This document shows positions 1-9,294 of a stretch of DNA of 64,000 bases, in pieces. The stretch's first letter is position 1. Each line of letters starts with the position of its first letter. Origin of the DNA: Verrucomicrobiia bacterium (GTDB taxonomy: Bacteria; Verrucomicrobiota; Verrucomicrobiia; JADLBR01; JAIBCM01); NCBI GenBank assembly GCA_019694135.1, contig JAIBCM010000006.1:49605-113604 (forward strand), in the 5' to 3' direction. The notes below the pieces were generated by a model. That model worked only from the letters and a program-made list of their open reading frames with translations. It was not told where the DNA came from and did not search any database. A program made the position numbers and the translations under genes.

Positions 1-3000
1 GCGATAACACAAATTTAACCAGCGCCAATGGTTACGCAATTCGTCACGGTAACACGGGCACTCCTGACAATCTAATTCTAGTTCGAATGGAAAATGGCGC
101 TGAATTTGTGCCCGCGCTTTTAACGAATACTGTGGATCCGAGCACCACTCTTCATTCCATTCGCGTGACCCGCTCTTATGAAGGATTGTGGGAACTTTTT
201 ATCACACCTAGCATCACAGGTCTCGCTACTAACTCTTTTGGCACAGTCCAAGACACCACTTTTTTCAGTGGCCTTGACGAACTAAACACCAACCTTTTTT
301 TAGCTTTGCAAGCTCGGACAACTTCAGGCGGCAACAACCCTTTGCGATTTATTTTTGATGATATTCGCTTTGGATTTCCTTCCTATGCTTATTTAACAAC
401 GACTACCAATATTTCCGAAGATATCGGCACTTATAATCTCACAATCCAACGACCCACTTCCATCGGCACACTTACCGTCACGAATGTCATCGTGCAAGGC
501 ACTGCCTCCAATAAAGTCGACTTTTTCATCAACTCGCTCACCAACGAAATCACTTTCAATCCCGGCGAAACAATGGCCTCCTTGCCCATTATCATTACTA
601 ATAATGCACTTCAAGATGGCAATCGCACCTTCACCAATTTCTTAACCGGACCCACAGGCGTCCAACTCAAACACGTTGTTACCATTATTGATGAAGACCC
701 CGCACGACTCCAATTCAGCGACCCACTGGGTTTTATAGGAGAATCCAACCAAACCGCAACCATCTCTGTTACACGCACACAAAGCACTAATCTTCCCATT
801 AGCGTAGATGTGGTAATTACCGGTGGCACCGCAGTCAATGGTGTCCACTACCAAAACACCGGTGTCTCCAATCTCACTTGGTTAGCGGGTGAGAGCGGCA
901 CGAAATCCATTACGATTAAAACTATTGATGACGCCAACATCAACGCCGACCGCACCATTGTTCTCAGTCTTAGCAATATCATAGTAGCTGCTTATGGCTC
1001 CCCTACCAATCACACTCTTACGATTCTAGACGACGAAACCACTGGCGTCACTAATTTAGCGCCTGGCGAGGCAGCGATTATTGCCTACAACTCCGCTAAT
1101 CCTGACGCTTTTTCCATTTACACTCTCACCAACGTGCTCGCCGGCGCGCGACTTCGGTTCGCCGATCAAGGCTGGAGTAGCAGTAGCAGCTCCTGGCGCG
1201 TCGGTGGAAAAGAAGGCGCTTTAGAATATGTCGTGCCCGCTTATCTTCCTGCAGGCTCCATCGTTAATTTTACCATTACTAATTTCGGTGGCGTTATTGA
1301 TTCAAACCCTAAAGTCACCAGCATCGGCCCTGCTGTAGGGGGACTCAATATGGATGGCACAGAAAGCGGATTTGCCCTTACTCAACAAGGCGATCAACTT
1401 TTTCTCTTCCAAAATTATAACAACCAAACCAATTTCATTTTTGCTTATAACAACGACAACGCCTGGGATCCTGACTCAGTTAGCTCCACCACTAGCGCAT
1501 TACCGCCGCCTTTAGTGAATGGTTCCAACGCTGTTGCTGTAGGTGGGGCGCTCGGCCAAGTTAGCGCTAAATATAATATGGTCACCAACCTCAGCGCTGG
1601 ATTTACTCCAAAACAAGTGCTCATTGCCATTGCCAATAGCAACAACTGGATTCTCGCTTCCACCAATCAACCTCCACCCGTTATTCCACCCAACATGCTC
1701 ATTTTAGGAAATAACCAACCTATTTCCGATGGCGATAACACTCCCAGTGCCAGCGATTTTACTCTTTTCCCTAATACTCTAGTGGGTAACAGCACGATTC
1801 ATACTTTTGTCATCACTAATTCCGGAGGTTCTACCCTCACAATTTCTAGCATTACCGAAGCCTCACCCCATTTTGCCATTGGCAATCTTGCACTGCCACT
1901 CAACATTCCCACTAACAGTTCCACCACGTTCCAAGTTCAATTCACCCCATTAAGCGTAGGCAATTTTTCTACAACCCTTTTTTGCACTAATAATCTTCTT
2001 GGCCCCGCTAACCCGTACGAATTTTTAGTCCAAGGCACCGGTTTCACCAACGCAATCCCGCCTCCTCCACCACAAACTAATATTGTCACCATTACCGCTA
2101 CCGATCCCGAAGCTTTTGAAGCAAATGCTGACACCGCTACTTTCACCGTCACTCGCAATTTCGCTACTAATACTCCATTAACGGTTCTTTACGCAATTGC
2201 TGGCACAGCTACCGCAGGCGCCGACTATGCTCCTCTCAACGGCTCCACACAAATCTCTGCTAACGAAACCCAAAGCTTAATTACTATCACTCCCATTCTC
2301 GATATTCTTGAAGAAGGCACAGAAACCGTGGAACTTTCGCTTCTCCCAAGCCCCAATTATCTTATTGGCTCTCCCTCTAATGCGGTCGCTACCATTGAAG
2401 ACAACACTTCAAAGATAACAAGTTTGAACGCTCCATTCAGCGATTACAACAAAGACGGTTATTCCGATATTCTTTGGATGAATCGTTCCAAAAAAGGCGG
2501 CAATCGTTCCACCCTTGCCCAAGCCTATTACATGTCCAACTTAACGCTGCTCGCTATTGGCCCCACCAATGCCACAGAAAGAAAACTTAAAATTGTTGGC
2601 TCTGCCGATCTCAATCATGACGATTGGGCCGATCTCATTTTCCAAAAACGCACCCTTAAAGAAAACACCGTGTGGGCACGTTATGGCGGCGTGGCTCCCG
2701 GCCTTTTCTCAAATGCCACACCTCTCATTACACTTCCCAAACCCTTCCGAGTTGTCACAGCAGGAGACTACAATCGAGATGGCTATGCCGATCTTGTTTT
2801 GCTGCGTAAAAGCGCTGGCCAAAACCAAATTCATCTCCTCTTGCAAGACAGCAACCAAGTTTTCACGCCTCCCACTCTCACTGATCCCCCTCTGCTCACC
2901 GTGGCTAAACCTTTCAAACCATTTGCCAGTGGCTATTTCAATTCCGATTCCAATATCGATCTGGTCCTCATCCGACGTCATGGAAAATTAAACGATCTTT

Positions 3001-3266
3001 ACCTCGCCTACGGTGATGCCAATGGAGGTTTGCAAGCGCCTTCCGGCACCGCTTTCGCCTCGGTTCTCAAGAAATGGAAGCCCGCTGCGGTGGGCGATTA
3101 CGATGGCACCAATTTCACCGATTTCCTCTGGATGAAACGCAACAAAAAAATTCAAGAAATTTGGATAACACGAACAGATCCTACCGGAGCAGCCGCCACA
3201 CCCACCCCGGAAATTGTGCCACAAGCAACCAACGTGAAACCTTGGAAAGCTGTAGCACCAAAATAA
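1..3266 (+). CDS. Large secreted Calx-beta / FG-GAP repeat protein (5' partial)
   Basis: The reading frame is open from base 3, so the gene starts outside the window; the first in-window ATG is at 87 and residues below are counted from it. Residues 1-98 resemble the end of a jelly-roll lectin-like domain (an FDDI motif near 90). Two Calx-beta domains follow (about 108-205 and 212-315). Then comes a domain with an RFADQGW motif seen in lamin-tail-type secreted proteins. A choice-of-anchor/ASH-like Ig domain (about 545-655), a third Calx-beta (about 675-770) and 4-5 FG-GAP repeats follow. The FG-GAP repeats have calcium-type DxNxDGxxD loops. Very rich in Thr, Asn and Ser, with almost no Cys. 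Inferred to be an exported surface or adhesion protein; ligand unknown. The last residues (KPWKAVAPK) look like a half FG-GAP blade. Confidence 0.85.
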   Translation, partial: DNTNLTSANGYAIRHGNTGTPDNLILVRMENGAEFVPALLTNTVDPSTTLHSIRVTRSYEGLWELFITPSITGLATNSFGTVQDTTFFSGLDELNTNLFLALQARTTSGGNNPLRFIFDDIRFGFPSYAYLTTTTNISEDIGTYNLTIQRPTSIGTLTVTNVIVQGTASNKVDFFINSLTNEITFNPGETMASLPIIITNNALQDGNRTFTNFLTGPTGVQLKHVVTIIDEDPARLQFSDPLGFIGESNQTATISVTRTQSTNLPISVDVVITGGTAVNGVHYQNTGVSNLTWLAGESGTKSITIKTIDDANINADRTIVLSLSNIIVAAYGSPTNHTLTILDDETTGVTNLAPGEAAIIAYNSANPDAFSIYTLTNVLAGARLRFADQGWSSSSSSWRVGGKEGALEYVVPAYLPAGSIVNFTITNFGGVIDSNPKVTSIGPAVGGLNMDGTESGFALTQQGDQLFLFQNYNNQTNFIFAYNNDNAWDPDSVSSTTSALPPPLVNGSNAVAVGGALGQVSAKYNMVTNLSAGFTPKQVLIAIANSNNWILASTNQPPPVIPPNMLILGNNQPISDGDNTPSASDFTLFPNTLVGNSTIHTFVITNSGGSTLTISSITEASPHFAIGNLALPLNIPTNSSTTFQVQFTPLSVGNFSTTLFCTNNLLGPANPYEFLVQGTGFTNAIPPPPPQTNIVTITATDPEAFEANADTATFTVTRNFATNTPLTVLYAIAGTATAGADYAPLNGSTQISANETQSLITITPILDILEEGTETVELSLLPSPNYLIGSPSNAVATIEDNTSKITSLNAPFSDYNKDGYSDILWMNRSKKGGNRSTLAQAYYMSNLTLLAIGPTNATERKLKIVGSADLNHDDWADLIFQKRTLKENTVWARYGGVAPGLFSNATPLITLPKPFRVVTAGDYNRDGYADLVLLRKSAGQNQIHLLLQDSNQVFTPPTLTDPPLLTVAKPFKPFASGYFNSDSNIDLVLIRRHGKLNDLYLAYGDANGGLQAPSGTAFASVLKKWKPAAVGDYDGTNFTDFLWMKRNKKIQEIWITRTDPTGAAATPTPEIVPQATNVKPWKAVAPK

Positions 3267-3269
3267 CAC

Positions 3270-3299
3270 TTGCTCTTTTTTTCCATCTGCAACTAAATT
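3270..3299 (+). promoter_or_regulatory. Possible sigma70-type promoter just before the ATG at 3307
   Basis: TTGCTC (3270-3275) and TAAATT (3294-3299) are separated by 18 bases. The -10-like box ends 7 bases before the ATG at 3307, so transcription would begin near the start codon. The match is moderate and unproven. Confidence 0.3.
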
Positions 3300-3306
3300 A
3301 TAGCCC

Positions 3307-3816
3307 ATGAAACCATTTGCCCTCTTTTTCTTACTTTTAACTTCTTTAACCTCTTTCGCTTTAGAATTTAAAGTCGACACCTCTAACGAACTCGTTCTCT
3401 TAGACTCTAACAATTCTGAATTGCAACGTTTCAAACCCGGCGTCGTAGACGAAGCAATTGATCTTGATGGCCAAAATTTTCATCTCAACTACGGCGAAGA
3501 TATCAACGGACTATTAATGGCCGTGCTTTCTCCCACTCCTGATAAACCTCAATCTATTTCTGTCGTAGCCAATGCCATTACTCCCGCAGCGGTTGTCGCC
3601 ATCGAAGCAGGTCTTTTAGGAAAAATTGAAGTAAACAAAAAAACCGTTCCCGGTGGCATGCGCTGGAAACCCAATAGCGATTCCAAACCACCTTATCGTA
3701 TTGAAGCCGGAAAAGATTCCATCGTCACCATTTACTGGAGAACTTACAACTCGCCACCCTCTTCGGTGTTGGAACAACCTCTTTCCACTAACGCACCGGC
3801 TCCCGCTCAACCTTAA
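3307..3816 (+). CDS. Small exported protein of unknown function
   Basis: A 169-residue protein with a classic N-terminal signal peptide (Lys, then about 15 hydrophobic residues, cleavage likely near FALEF). The rest is soluble, mixed beta-like sequence, and the C-terminus is rich in Pro, Ala and Thr. I recognise no family. It is expected in the periplasm or outside the cell. Its TAA stop overlaps the stop of the convergent gene on the other strand within the palindrome TTAA (3813-3816). It may be co-expressed with the upstream large surface protein, 40 bases away, but a promoter-like sequence lies between them. Confidence 0.7.
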   Translation: MKPFALFFLLLTSLTSFALEFKVDTSNELVLLDSNNSELQRFKPGVVDEAIDLDGQNFHLNYGEDINGLLMAVLSPTPDKPQSISVVANAITPAAVVAIEAGLLGKIEVNKKTVPGGMRWKPNSDSKPPYRIEAGKDSIVTIYWRTYNSPPSSVLEQPLSTNAPAPAQP

Positions 3817-4292
3817 GTTTTTTTCCCCTCAGAGCCTTCTTCCCCTTCACTGCTATCGCCTGATAACGATTGAAGCAACTCATTCATATCCTCAACCTCA
3901 TTCCAAACTTCAACATTCACATAAATCGGCGATCCCGCCTGCATCGCAAGCGCAATACTATCACTCGGACGAGCATCGATCTCGATCACTTTATGATGAG
4001 TTTCACTTTCCACTTTCAAAATCAATCGCGCAAAAAAAGTACCATCTCGCAAATCGTTAATTACCACTCGTTCCAACTTCGCATCCAAAGCATTTAAAAT
4101 GTGACCGATTAAATCGTGAGTCAATGGACGCTCCTTAGTCACGTGCTGCAAAAACATAGCAATGGCTTGCCCAATCGTAGCATCAACATAAATAATAAAA
4201 GCTTTCGACTCATTGCCTACAAAAACTGCACATCCCTGATTTTTTGTAGGCAAAACTGCTTTGACTTCGATGGGTATGACCGTATTTTTCAC
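3813..4292 (-). CDS. Bifunctional nuclease family protein (DUF151/BFN)
   Basis: 159 residues. The conserved DUF151 core is visible. An early segment ends in a GNESKAFIIYVD stretch. A middle part contains RPLTHDLIGHIL. The signature EIDARPSDSIALAMQAGSPIYV follows near residues 105-125. The family is described as having DNase/RNase activity in plants and is widespread but poorly understood in bacteria, often linked to stress responses. The C-terminus is a short acidic Ser/Glu/Gly tail that looks disordered. It stands alone, convergent with the preceding gene and divergent from the next. Family assignment is firm; the cellular role is not. Confidence 0.88.
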   Translation of the reverse strand: MKNTVIPIEVKAVLPTKNQGCAVFVGNESKAFIIYVDATIGQAIAMFLQHVTKERPLTHDLIGHILNALDAKLERVVINDLRDGTFFARLILKVESETHHKVIEIDARPSDSIALAMQAGSPIYVNVEVWNEVEDMNELLQSLSGDSSEGEEGSEGKKT

Positions 4293-4394
4293 ACTTTCAA
4301 TCTAGCAAAGCGCTGTTTAAAAACAAGAGAGGTAACAGATTTTCACTTTCATCCCTCGACATTCTGTTTGACTTCTTTATTTTGAAACCCACCC

Positions 4395-5681
4395 ATGGAC
4401 GCTTTGGAACGCTGTTTAAAAATCAAATCGCAATTTCCCGAACAAGGACTTTTTGACAGTCACCAGTGGCGTTGTTCGCCCGATCCTTTTTTCCTGGATG
4501 AAAATTCTCTGAACTCCATTCATCGATTGGGACAAATTTTTCACACTTTTAACCAAGCTTGCAATCGCCTTTATCTCGCAAGCCTAAATGGAAAACAACC
4601 CTCTTGGATTGCTCAATGGCTCGATGCCGGAAAACCTCCCGCCCTTTTAGAGTTGGGGCGCCATAAAATTTTTAAATCCCAAACACCACTCATTATTCGG
4701 CCTGATCTTCTCATGACCGATCGTGGATTATCTGTTTCCGAACTTGATTCTGTACCGGGTGGAATCGGAGCCACAACCTGGTTACAGGAAACTTACGCCT
4801 CATTTTTTCCTGATATTGCCGGTGGCGCTTCGAACATGCGACAAGGCTGGCAAACGGTTTTTCCAGAAGGTGATATTGTCATTTCACAAGAGGCTTCCAC
4901 TTATCGTCCTGAAATGCAATGGCTCAACCAAAATTCGTCACAAATTCAAATTCATTCTGCGGAAACCTATTTTGCTAAAGAAAAACCGATTTACCGTTTT
5001 TTTGAACTTTTTGATATTCCTAATCTCGCCAATGCCCCGCAATGGTTTGAAACACTTTTACAAGGCAATACCCCAATCACTCCTCCTATCAAACCCTTCC
5101 TCGAAGAAAAAATGTGGTTCGCTTTTTTCTGGATGAAACCGCTTCAACATTATTGGCGAACAGAACTAGGCGAAAAAAATTATCTGCTTCTACAAGAAAT
5201 AATGCCTTACACATGGATTTTAAATCCTGATCCATTACCACCCCAAGCGGTTCATCCGCGTCTAGAAATTCAATCTTGGGAAGAACTGTTTACCTTTTCA
5301 CAAAAACAACGACGATTAGTGATTAAAATATCCGGGTTTTCACCCCAAGCCTGGGGCGCGCGCGGCGTCACTTTTGGTCACGACCTTTCCGCTGCAGAAT
5401 GGAAAAATGCATTACAACAAGCTATGCAATCTTTTCCACAGCAACCTTACATTTTACAAGTTTTCGAAAACAGCCAGCTTCACACAACCCATTATCTCGA
5501 CGAAAAAACAAATACGATTCAATCCATGGCTAGCCGTGCGCGTTTGTGCCCTTACTATTTTGTTGATAAAAATGATCAAGCCAAATTAGGTGGCATTCTA
5601 GCCACTCTCGTTCCCTCTGATAAAAAAGCCATTCACGGCATGCGCGATGCTGTCATGACTACCGTGGCAAAAAAAACTTAA
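4395..5681 (+). CDS. Uncharacterised protein, possibly ATP-grasp-like
   Basis: 428 residues, no signal peptide and no membrane segment. Near residues 100-130 it has RPDLLMTDRGLSVSELDS followed by PGG. This resembles the substrate-binding part of circularly permuted ATP-grasp ligases (an 'E-x-N/D-S-x-PGG' type motif). Near residue 310 a segment with VIKISGFSPQAWGARGVTFG resembles an ATP-grasp nucleotide loop (Lys plus Gly-rich 'WGARGV'). If real, it would be a carboxylate-amine or carboxylate-thiol ligase; the substrate cannot be told. It is a single-gene unit whose stop overlaps that of argA (TTAA, 5678-5681). The function is a guess from motifs. Confidence 0.6.
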   Translation: MDALERCLKIKSQFPEQGLFDSHQWRCSPDPFFLDENSLNSIHRLGQIFHTFNQACNRLYLASLNGKQPSWIAQWLDAGKPPALLELGRHKIFKSQTPLIIRPDLLMTDRGLSVSELDSVPGGIGATTWLQETYASFFPDIAGGASNMRQGWQTVFPEGDIVISQEASTYRPEMQWLNQNSSQIQIHSAETYFAKEKPIYRFFELFDIPNLANAPQWFETLLQGNTPITPPIKPFLEEKMWFAFFWMKPLQHYWRTELGEKNYLLLQEIMPYTWILNPDPLPPQAVHPRLEIQSWEELFTFSQKQRRLVIKISGFSPQAWGARGVTFGHDLSAAEWKNALQQAMQSFPQQPYILQVFENSQLHTTHYLDEKTNTIQSMASRARLCPYYFVDKNDQAKLGGILATLVPSDKKAIHGMRDAVMTTVAKKT

Positions 5682-6958
5682 AGCTTTTTCACTAAAACCT
5701 TCGAATTTCGTCCGCTCTGCTCCCATTTTTCACAACGAGCTTTAGGTAGAACTTCTGCTCCTTTTGCTTCGGCAAAACCACCTTTTTGTTGAAAAAAAGT
5801 AAAGGCTTGAGTCGATAAAACAAAAAGTTGTTTCAACCCTTTTCGTTGCGCTTCTTTCTCAATAAATGTCATTAATTTTTGGCCAATCCCAGCATTTTCA
5901 TGAGAAGAGTTAACATACAAACAAGCTAATTCACCCACCTTTTCCTGTGGGTAAAGGTGTAATGCCACACAGCCGATAATATTACGATCTACTTCAAACA
6001 CATAATAATCTTCTAGCTGCTCGGTAATTTGGGTTTTTGTGCGGGGAACGAGTTCTTCGTTTTCTATCGCTCGTTTAATCAAACTATGAATCGCAGGCAC
6101 ATCCTGTTTTCGCGCCAGACGAATGGCTTGATAATCATTCGCATAAATCATCGTGCCCGTTCCTTCATTCAAAAATATTTCCCCTAACAACGCTTCATCT
6201 TCAGTGCCATTGACTAGATGCACCCGACTGATGCCTTCTTTACAAGCGCGAATGCCATAGTTGATCTTAGATCGCAACACGTCAGGAATTTCTGAAACAC
6301 TTGCCTTCAAAAAATCCTCTGCTTCCACCACACTTAACTGACCAATGATTTGATTGCCTGCACGCAACTTGCCTTGTGGCGTTACGAAAATAATTTTTGA
6401 AGCACTCAACTCCTTTGCCACGGCAAATGCAATCGCATCAGAATTCACACGATAAGTGTGTCCTTCACCATCGAAACCCAAAGGCGATAACACAGGAATC
6501 GTTCCTTGTTTTAAAGCTTCTTGAATCACCGAACTTTCGACTCGCTCCACCTTCCCAGTAAACTGATAATCTTTCCCTTTCAAAATTCCTACGGGTTGAG
6601 CAATGATGCTGTTGGAAGAAATGCCGCGCAAATCCACGACAGAAAGTCCTTTCATAACTTCATGCGTGATGCGATTAGCTACCACAATCGCCGCTTCCAA
6701 AGTACTTTCATCCGTAGGGCCTGTTCCGTCAGCATTTGAAAGATTAAGTTGGTGCGTTTTTGCCCATGCTTTGAGCTGATGACTCATGCCATGCACCAGA
6801 ACTACGCGCACATTCAAATTCCATAGTACGGCAATATCTCGCAAAAGATTGGAAAAATTATCGTGCGCGATCACCTCACCATCGAGTGCGATCACAAACA
6901 CTTTCATACGATAACGCGGCACATAAGTTAAAATACCGCGCAGATCCGATACTTTCAT
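5678..6958 (-). CDS. argA: Amino-acid N-acetyltransferase (N-acetylglutamate synthase)
   Basis: 426 residues, the usual length for the classical two-domain ArgA. Residues about 1-280 form an amino-acid-kinase-like domain (VVLVHGMSHQL near 55; PVLSPLGFDGEGHTYRVNSD near 155-175). Residues about 285-426 form a GNAT acetyltransferase domain with the acetyl-CoA loop NAGIGQKLM. It catalyses acetyl-CoA plus glutamate to N-acetylglutamate, the first step of arginine synthesis. The kinase-like domain normally carries the arginine feedback site. It lies 28 bases downstream of pdxA on the same strand and may belong to the surA-pdxA transcript. Confidence 0.92.
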   Translation of the reverse strand: MKVSDLRGILTYVPRYRMKVFVIALDGEVIAHDNFSNLLRDIAVLWNLNVRVVLVHGMSHQLKAWAKTHQLNLSNADGTGPTDESTLEAAIVVANRITHEVMKGLSVVDLRGISSNSIIAQPVGILKGKDYQFTGKVERVESSVIQEALKQGTIPVLSPLGFDGEGHTYRVNSDAIAFAVAKELSASKIIFVTPQGKLRAGNQIIGQLSVVEAEDFLKASVSEIPDVLRSKINYGIRACKEGISRVHLVNGTEDEALLGEIFLNEGTGTMIYANDYQAIRLARKQDVPAIHSLIKRAIENEELVPRTKTQITEQLEDYYVFEVDRNIIGCVALHLYPQEKVGELACLYVNSSHENAGIGQKLMTFIEKEAQRKGLKQLFVLSTQAFTFFQQKGGFAEAKGAEVLPKARCEKWEQSGRNSKVLVKKL

Positions 6959-6986
6959 AATTGCACTGAGATATATGCCGCGTTAT

Positions 6987-7859
6987 TTAGCGTTGGCAAG
7001 TTTCCTTCACCCATTTTGCAGCCAACTGAATCGCGGCAATCATGCTCTGGGGATTAGCTCGGTTACTACCTGCGATATCAAACGCGGTTCCGTGATCGGG
7101 CGAAGTGCGTAAAAAGGGCAGACCCAACGTGCAATTTACTCCCGTTTCAAAAGCCACCATTTTAAAAGGAATCAATCCTTGATCGTGATAAAGAGCAATC
7201 ACTCCGTCATACTTTCCTTGAGCCGCTTGATAAAAAAGTGTGTCGGCAGAAAGAAGCGGCAAAGGTAAACCCAATTTTTTGGATAGCGATTTTAGCCAAG
7301 GTTGAAGTTTTTCTTTCTCTTCCTTGCCAATCAAACCGCCTTCCCCGGCATGAGGATTCAATCCAGCCACTGCTAGTCGCACGGGTGCTTTTTTCATTTT
7401 TTTCAAAAAAGATAAGGCGTGACAAATCGTGCGTTCCAATCTCGCCTGGGTAATTAATCCAATCGCTCGCCGTAAACTAACATGCGTCGAAACCAAAAAA
7501 ACATTCAGTTCCTCGCTCACCATTGCCATCGTTACAGCATCTTCTTTGAATCCACAGCGGGTCGCTAAAAATTCTGTTTGACCAACAAAAGAAAAACCGC
7601 GTTTCGCTAAAGTTTCCTTGCAAACCGGACCTGTGACTAAAGCCTGAAATTTTTCTGACAAACATCCCGCCACACCCTCCTCCAAAGCGTCCCAAGCTAT
7701 TTGTGCTCCACGGCTGGTTTTTACTCCAAGCTTAGAAATTTTTCCAAGAACTTTATAATCACAAAATTGTGGCAATTTTCCGGATTGAAGCGCTTTTGCA
7801 ACCACTTCAGGCCCCACGCCACCGGGATCTCCCAGGGTAATGGCAATAACCGGCTTCAA
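6987..7859 (-). CDS. pdxA: 4-hydroxythreonine-4-phosphate dehydrogenase
   Basis: 290 residues, shorter than the typical 325-335; the missing part falls after the N-terminal GDPGGVGPE motif. The metal-binding His positions are visible: STHVSLRRAI, NPHAGEGG and ALYHDQGL. The C-terminal RTSPDHGTAFDIAG signature is intact. It oxidises 4-phosphohydroxy-L-threonine in the DXP-dependent pyridoxal-phosphate pathway. One oddity: the usual GHTEFL substrate-binding motif reads GQTEFL, a His-to-Gln change. The ATG overlaps the surA stop by four bases (ATGA), so the two are translationally coupled. surA-pdxA linkage is also seen in enterobacteria. Confidence 0.93.
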   Translation of the reverse strand: MKPVIAITLGDPGGVGPEVVAKALQSGKLPQFCDYKVLGKISKLGVKTSRGAQIAWDALEEGVAGCLSEKFQALVTGPVCKETLAKRGFSFVGQTEFLATRCGFKEDAVTMAMVSEELNVFLVSTHVSLRRAIGLITQARLERTICHALSFLKKMKKAPVRLAVAGLNPHAGEGGLIGKEEKEKLQPWLKSLSKKLGLPLPLLSADTLFYQAAQGKYDGVIALYHDQGLIPFKMVAFETGVNCTLGLPFLRTSPDHGTAFDIAGSNRANPQSMIAAIQLAAKWVKETCQR

Positions 7860-8851
7860 AACATTTTAATGTAAGCTTTGCTACGCAGTCGATTTAACCA
7901 TTGCTCCTGCGTCTTGCGTCGTTCTTCCACCAAAAGTTGATTTTCAATTTCGCTTCGTGCGTCTTCGATCGGTTTAATACCCGCGCGTTTTCGTTCTTCA
8001 ACTTTTAAAATATAATAGCCATCATCGGTTTCGATAACTTGACTGTTTTGTTCGGGATTAAGTTTAAAGGCAACATCGGCCAATTCCTTGCGCAACGTGT
8101 CTCGCGAAACCCAACCCAAGTCTCCTCCATCCGCGCTTGCTGGCCCTTCGGAATAAGTGCTCGCTAAATCGGCAAAGTTTTCGCCCGCTTCTAATTTCAA
8201 CAATGTTTCCAATGCCAAATCATATTGTGGATCGGAAGGTTTTGAAATATCGCTCGCATTCGTGTCTGAATCTTCAGGCGGAGAAGTTCTTTTGAAAAAA
8301 ATCATGCTGAGACGAACCTGGTCGGGCGTTGCGAATTTCGAAGCATTTTCAAAGTAATATTCTTCAATTTTAAAAGGCGACACGATTACTTCTTCCGATA
8401 CAAATTTCTGTCGCATAATACGAACCACAAGACTATCGCGTTGATCCTGTTTGAATTGATCGAGCGTTTTCCCCATCGCTTTTAACGTTTTGATAAAAGC
8501 CACACGATCCCCATCAAATTTAGTGCGGACAATATCGTAAACCTGATCTTCAACTACATTATCTGGTAAAAAATATCCCTTGCTATTAAACTCCTGGATA
8601 ATCAGTTCACGCTCGATTAGCGCTTTCAACGCTTCCAAACGAATTTCCTTCACCCGATCCATCAGATCCCCGCCTTGCAACCCGGAATCGCTTAATGCCT
8701 GTTCCGCGTCCTGCACCTGTCGTTTCACTTCAGAAAAAGTGATAACCTTACCATTTACTACTGCTGCAATCCCATCGGTGTTCTGCGCCAAAAGTTGTCC
8801 TGCCCAAACAAGGCATACCAACAAAATCCAGCATTTTTTAAACAACATCAT
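7856..8851 (-). CDS. surA: SurA-like periplasmic peptidyl-prolyl isomerase
   Basis: About 332 residues from the ATG at 8851 (a second ATG at 8848). A longer frame begins at 8899, but the signal peptide (LFKKCWILLVCLVWAGQLLAQ) follows the 8851/8848 starts, so I prefer those. After the signal comes a SurA N-terminal domain (NGKVITFSEVKRQV, about 30-150). A parvulin rotamase domain follows (about 170-290), with the typical LLKLEAGENFADLA and GDLGWVSRD segments. In the family this is a periplasmic chaperone for outer-membrane proteins; only one parvulin domain is evident. First gene of the surA-pdxA(-argA) cluster. Confidence 0.88.
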   Translation of the reverse strand: MMLFKKCWILLVCLVWAGQLLAQNTDGIAAVVNGKVITFSEVKRQVQDAEQALSDSGLQGGDLMDRVKEIRLEALKALIERELIIQEFNSKGYFLPDNVVEDQVYDIVRTKFDGDRVAFIKTLKAMGKTLDQFKQDQRDSLVVRIMRQKFVSEEVIVSPFKIEEYYFENASKFATPDQVRLSMIFFKRTSPPEDSDTNASDISKPSDPQYDLALETLLKLEAGENFADLASTYSEGPASADGGDLGWVSRDTLRKELADVAFKLNPEQNSQVIETDDGYYILKVEERKRAGIKPIEDARSEIENQLLVEERRKTQEQWLNRLRSKAYIKMF

Positions 8852-8890
8852 GGCGGTATTATTAATGGGTGTCCTATAAGATGACAAGCC

Positions 8891-8939
8891 GTAACTCAAT
8901 TTGACTGACTATGGGAGGGCGAAGCTCCTGTTGAGTCAC
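8891..8939. repeat. Nested inverted repeat between surA and rpoZ
   Basis: Outer arms GTAACTCAA (8891-8899) and TTGAGTCAC (8931-8939) are complementary at 8 of 9 positions. They enclose a small hairpin, GGAG (8914-8917) against CTCC (8925-8928), with loop GGCGAAG. It lies between divergent genes. It could be a REP-like interspersed element or a regulatory hairpin. No T-run follows, so an intrinsic terminator is unlikely. Confidence 0.4.
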
Positions 8940-9009
8940 CTAAAACAGCAGCTAAAATAACACTTGCCATGTTGCAAAACTTCTTCAGTATGTAGCGCTT
9001 TCGAAAAAA

Positions 9010-9267
9010 ATGATTATGAAAGCTGAATTTCTACAAACGGCCTTGGGTAATGTGCCCAATTCCCAAATTTTGATCAATATGGTTTCACGACGCGTGAAAC
9101 AGTTAGGCCAAGGATTTCGCCCCCTGGTGGCCGTTGATCCCCGCTGGTCCTTTATGGAAGTGGCTTTAAAAGAGATTGCCGATAGCAAATTGACTTTCGA
9201 ACAACTTGCTCCACAAGAAGTTGCTACGACTAAAACGAGAAAAAATACCAAGAAAAAACGCAGTTAA
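9010..9267 (+). CDS. rpoZ: RNA polymerase omega subunit
   Basis: 85 residues; a second possible start ATG lies at 9016. The core VSRRVKQLGQGFRPLV plus MEVALKEIADSKLTFEQL matches the omega fold, where the subunit clamps the beta-prime C-terminus and helps assemble RNA polymerase. The C-terminus is a basic Lys/Arg/Thr tail. It lies 27 bases upstream of smpB on the same strand, so the two are likely co-transcribed. It is short and diverged from the enterobacterial protein, which lowers confidence a little. Confidence 0.8.
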   Translation: MIMKAEFLQTALGNVPNSQILINMVSRRVKQLGQGFRPLVAVDPRWSFMEVALKEIADSKLTFEQLAPQEVATTKTRKNTKKKRS

Positions 9268-9294
9268 TCGTGTTTTTTCAAAGCCACCCTTATC

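Noticed and set aside
2557..2991. Long open frame within the FG-GAP region of the left-edge gene
   Set aside because: It overlaps a well-supported coding region in another frame, and its translation has no recognisable domain.
2988..3434. 148-codon minus-strand frame spanning the end of the left-edge gene
   Set aside because: Antisense shadow of two supported genes; composition looks non-coding (Cys/Gly-rich).
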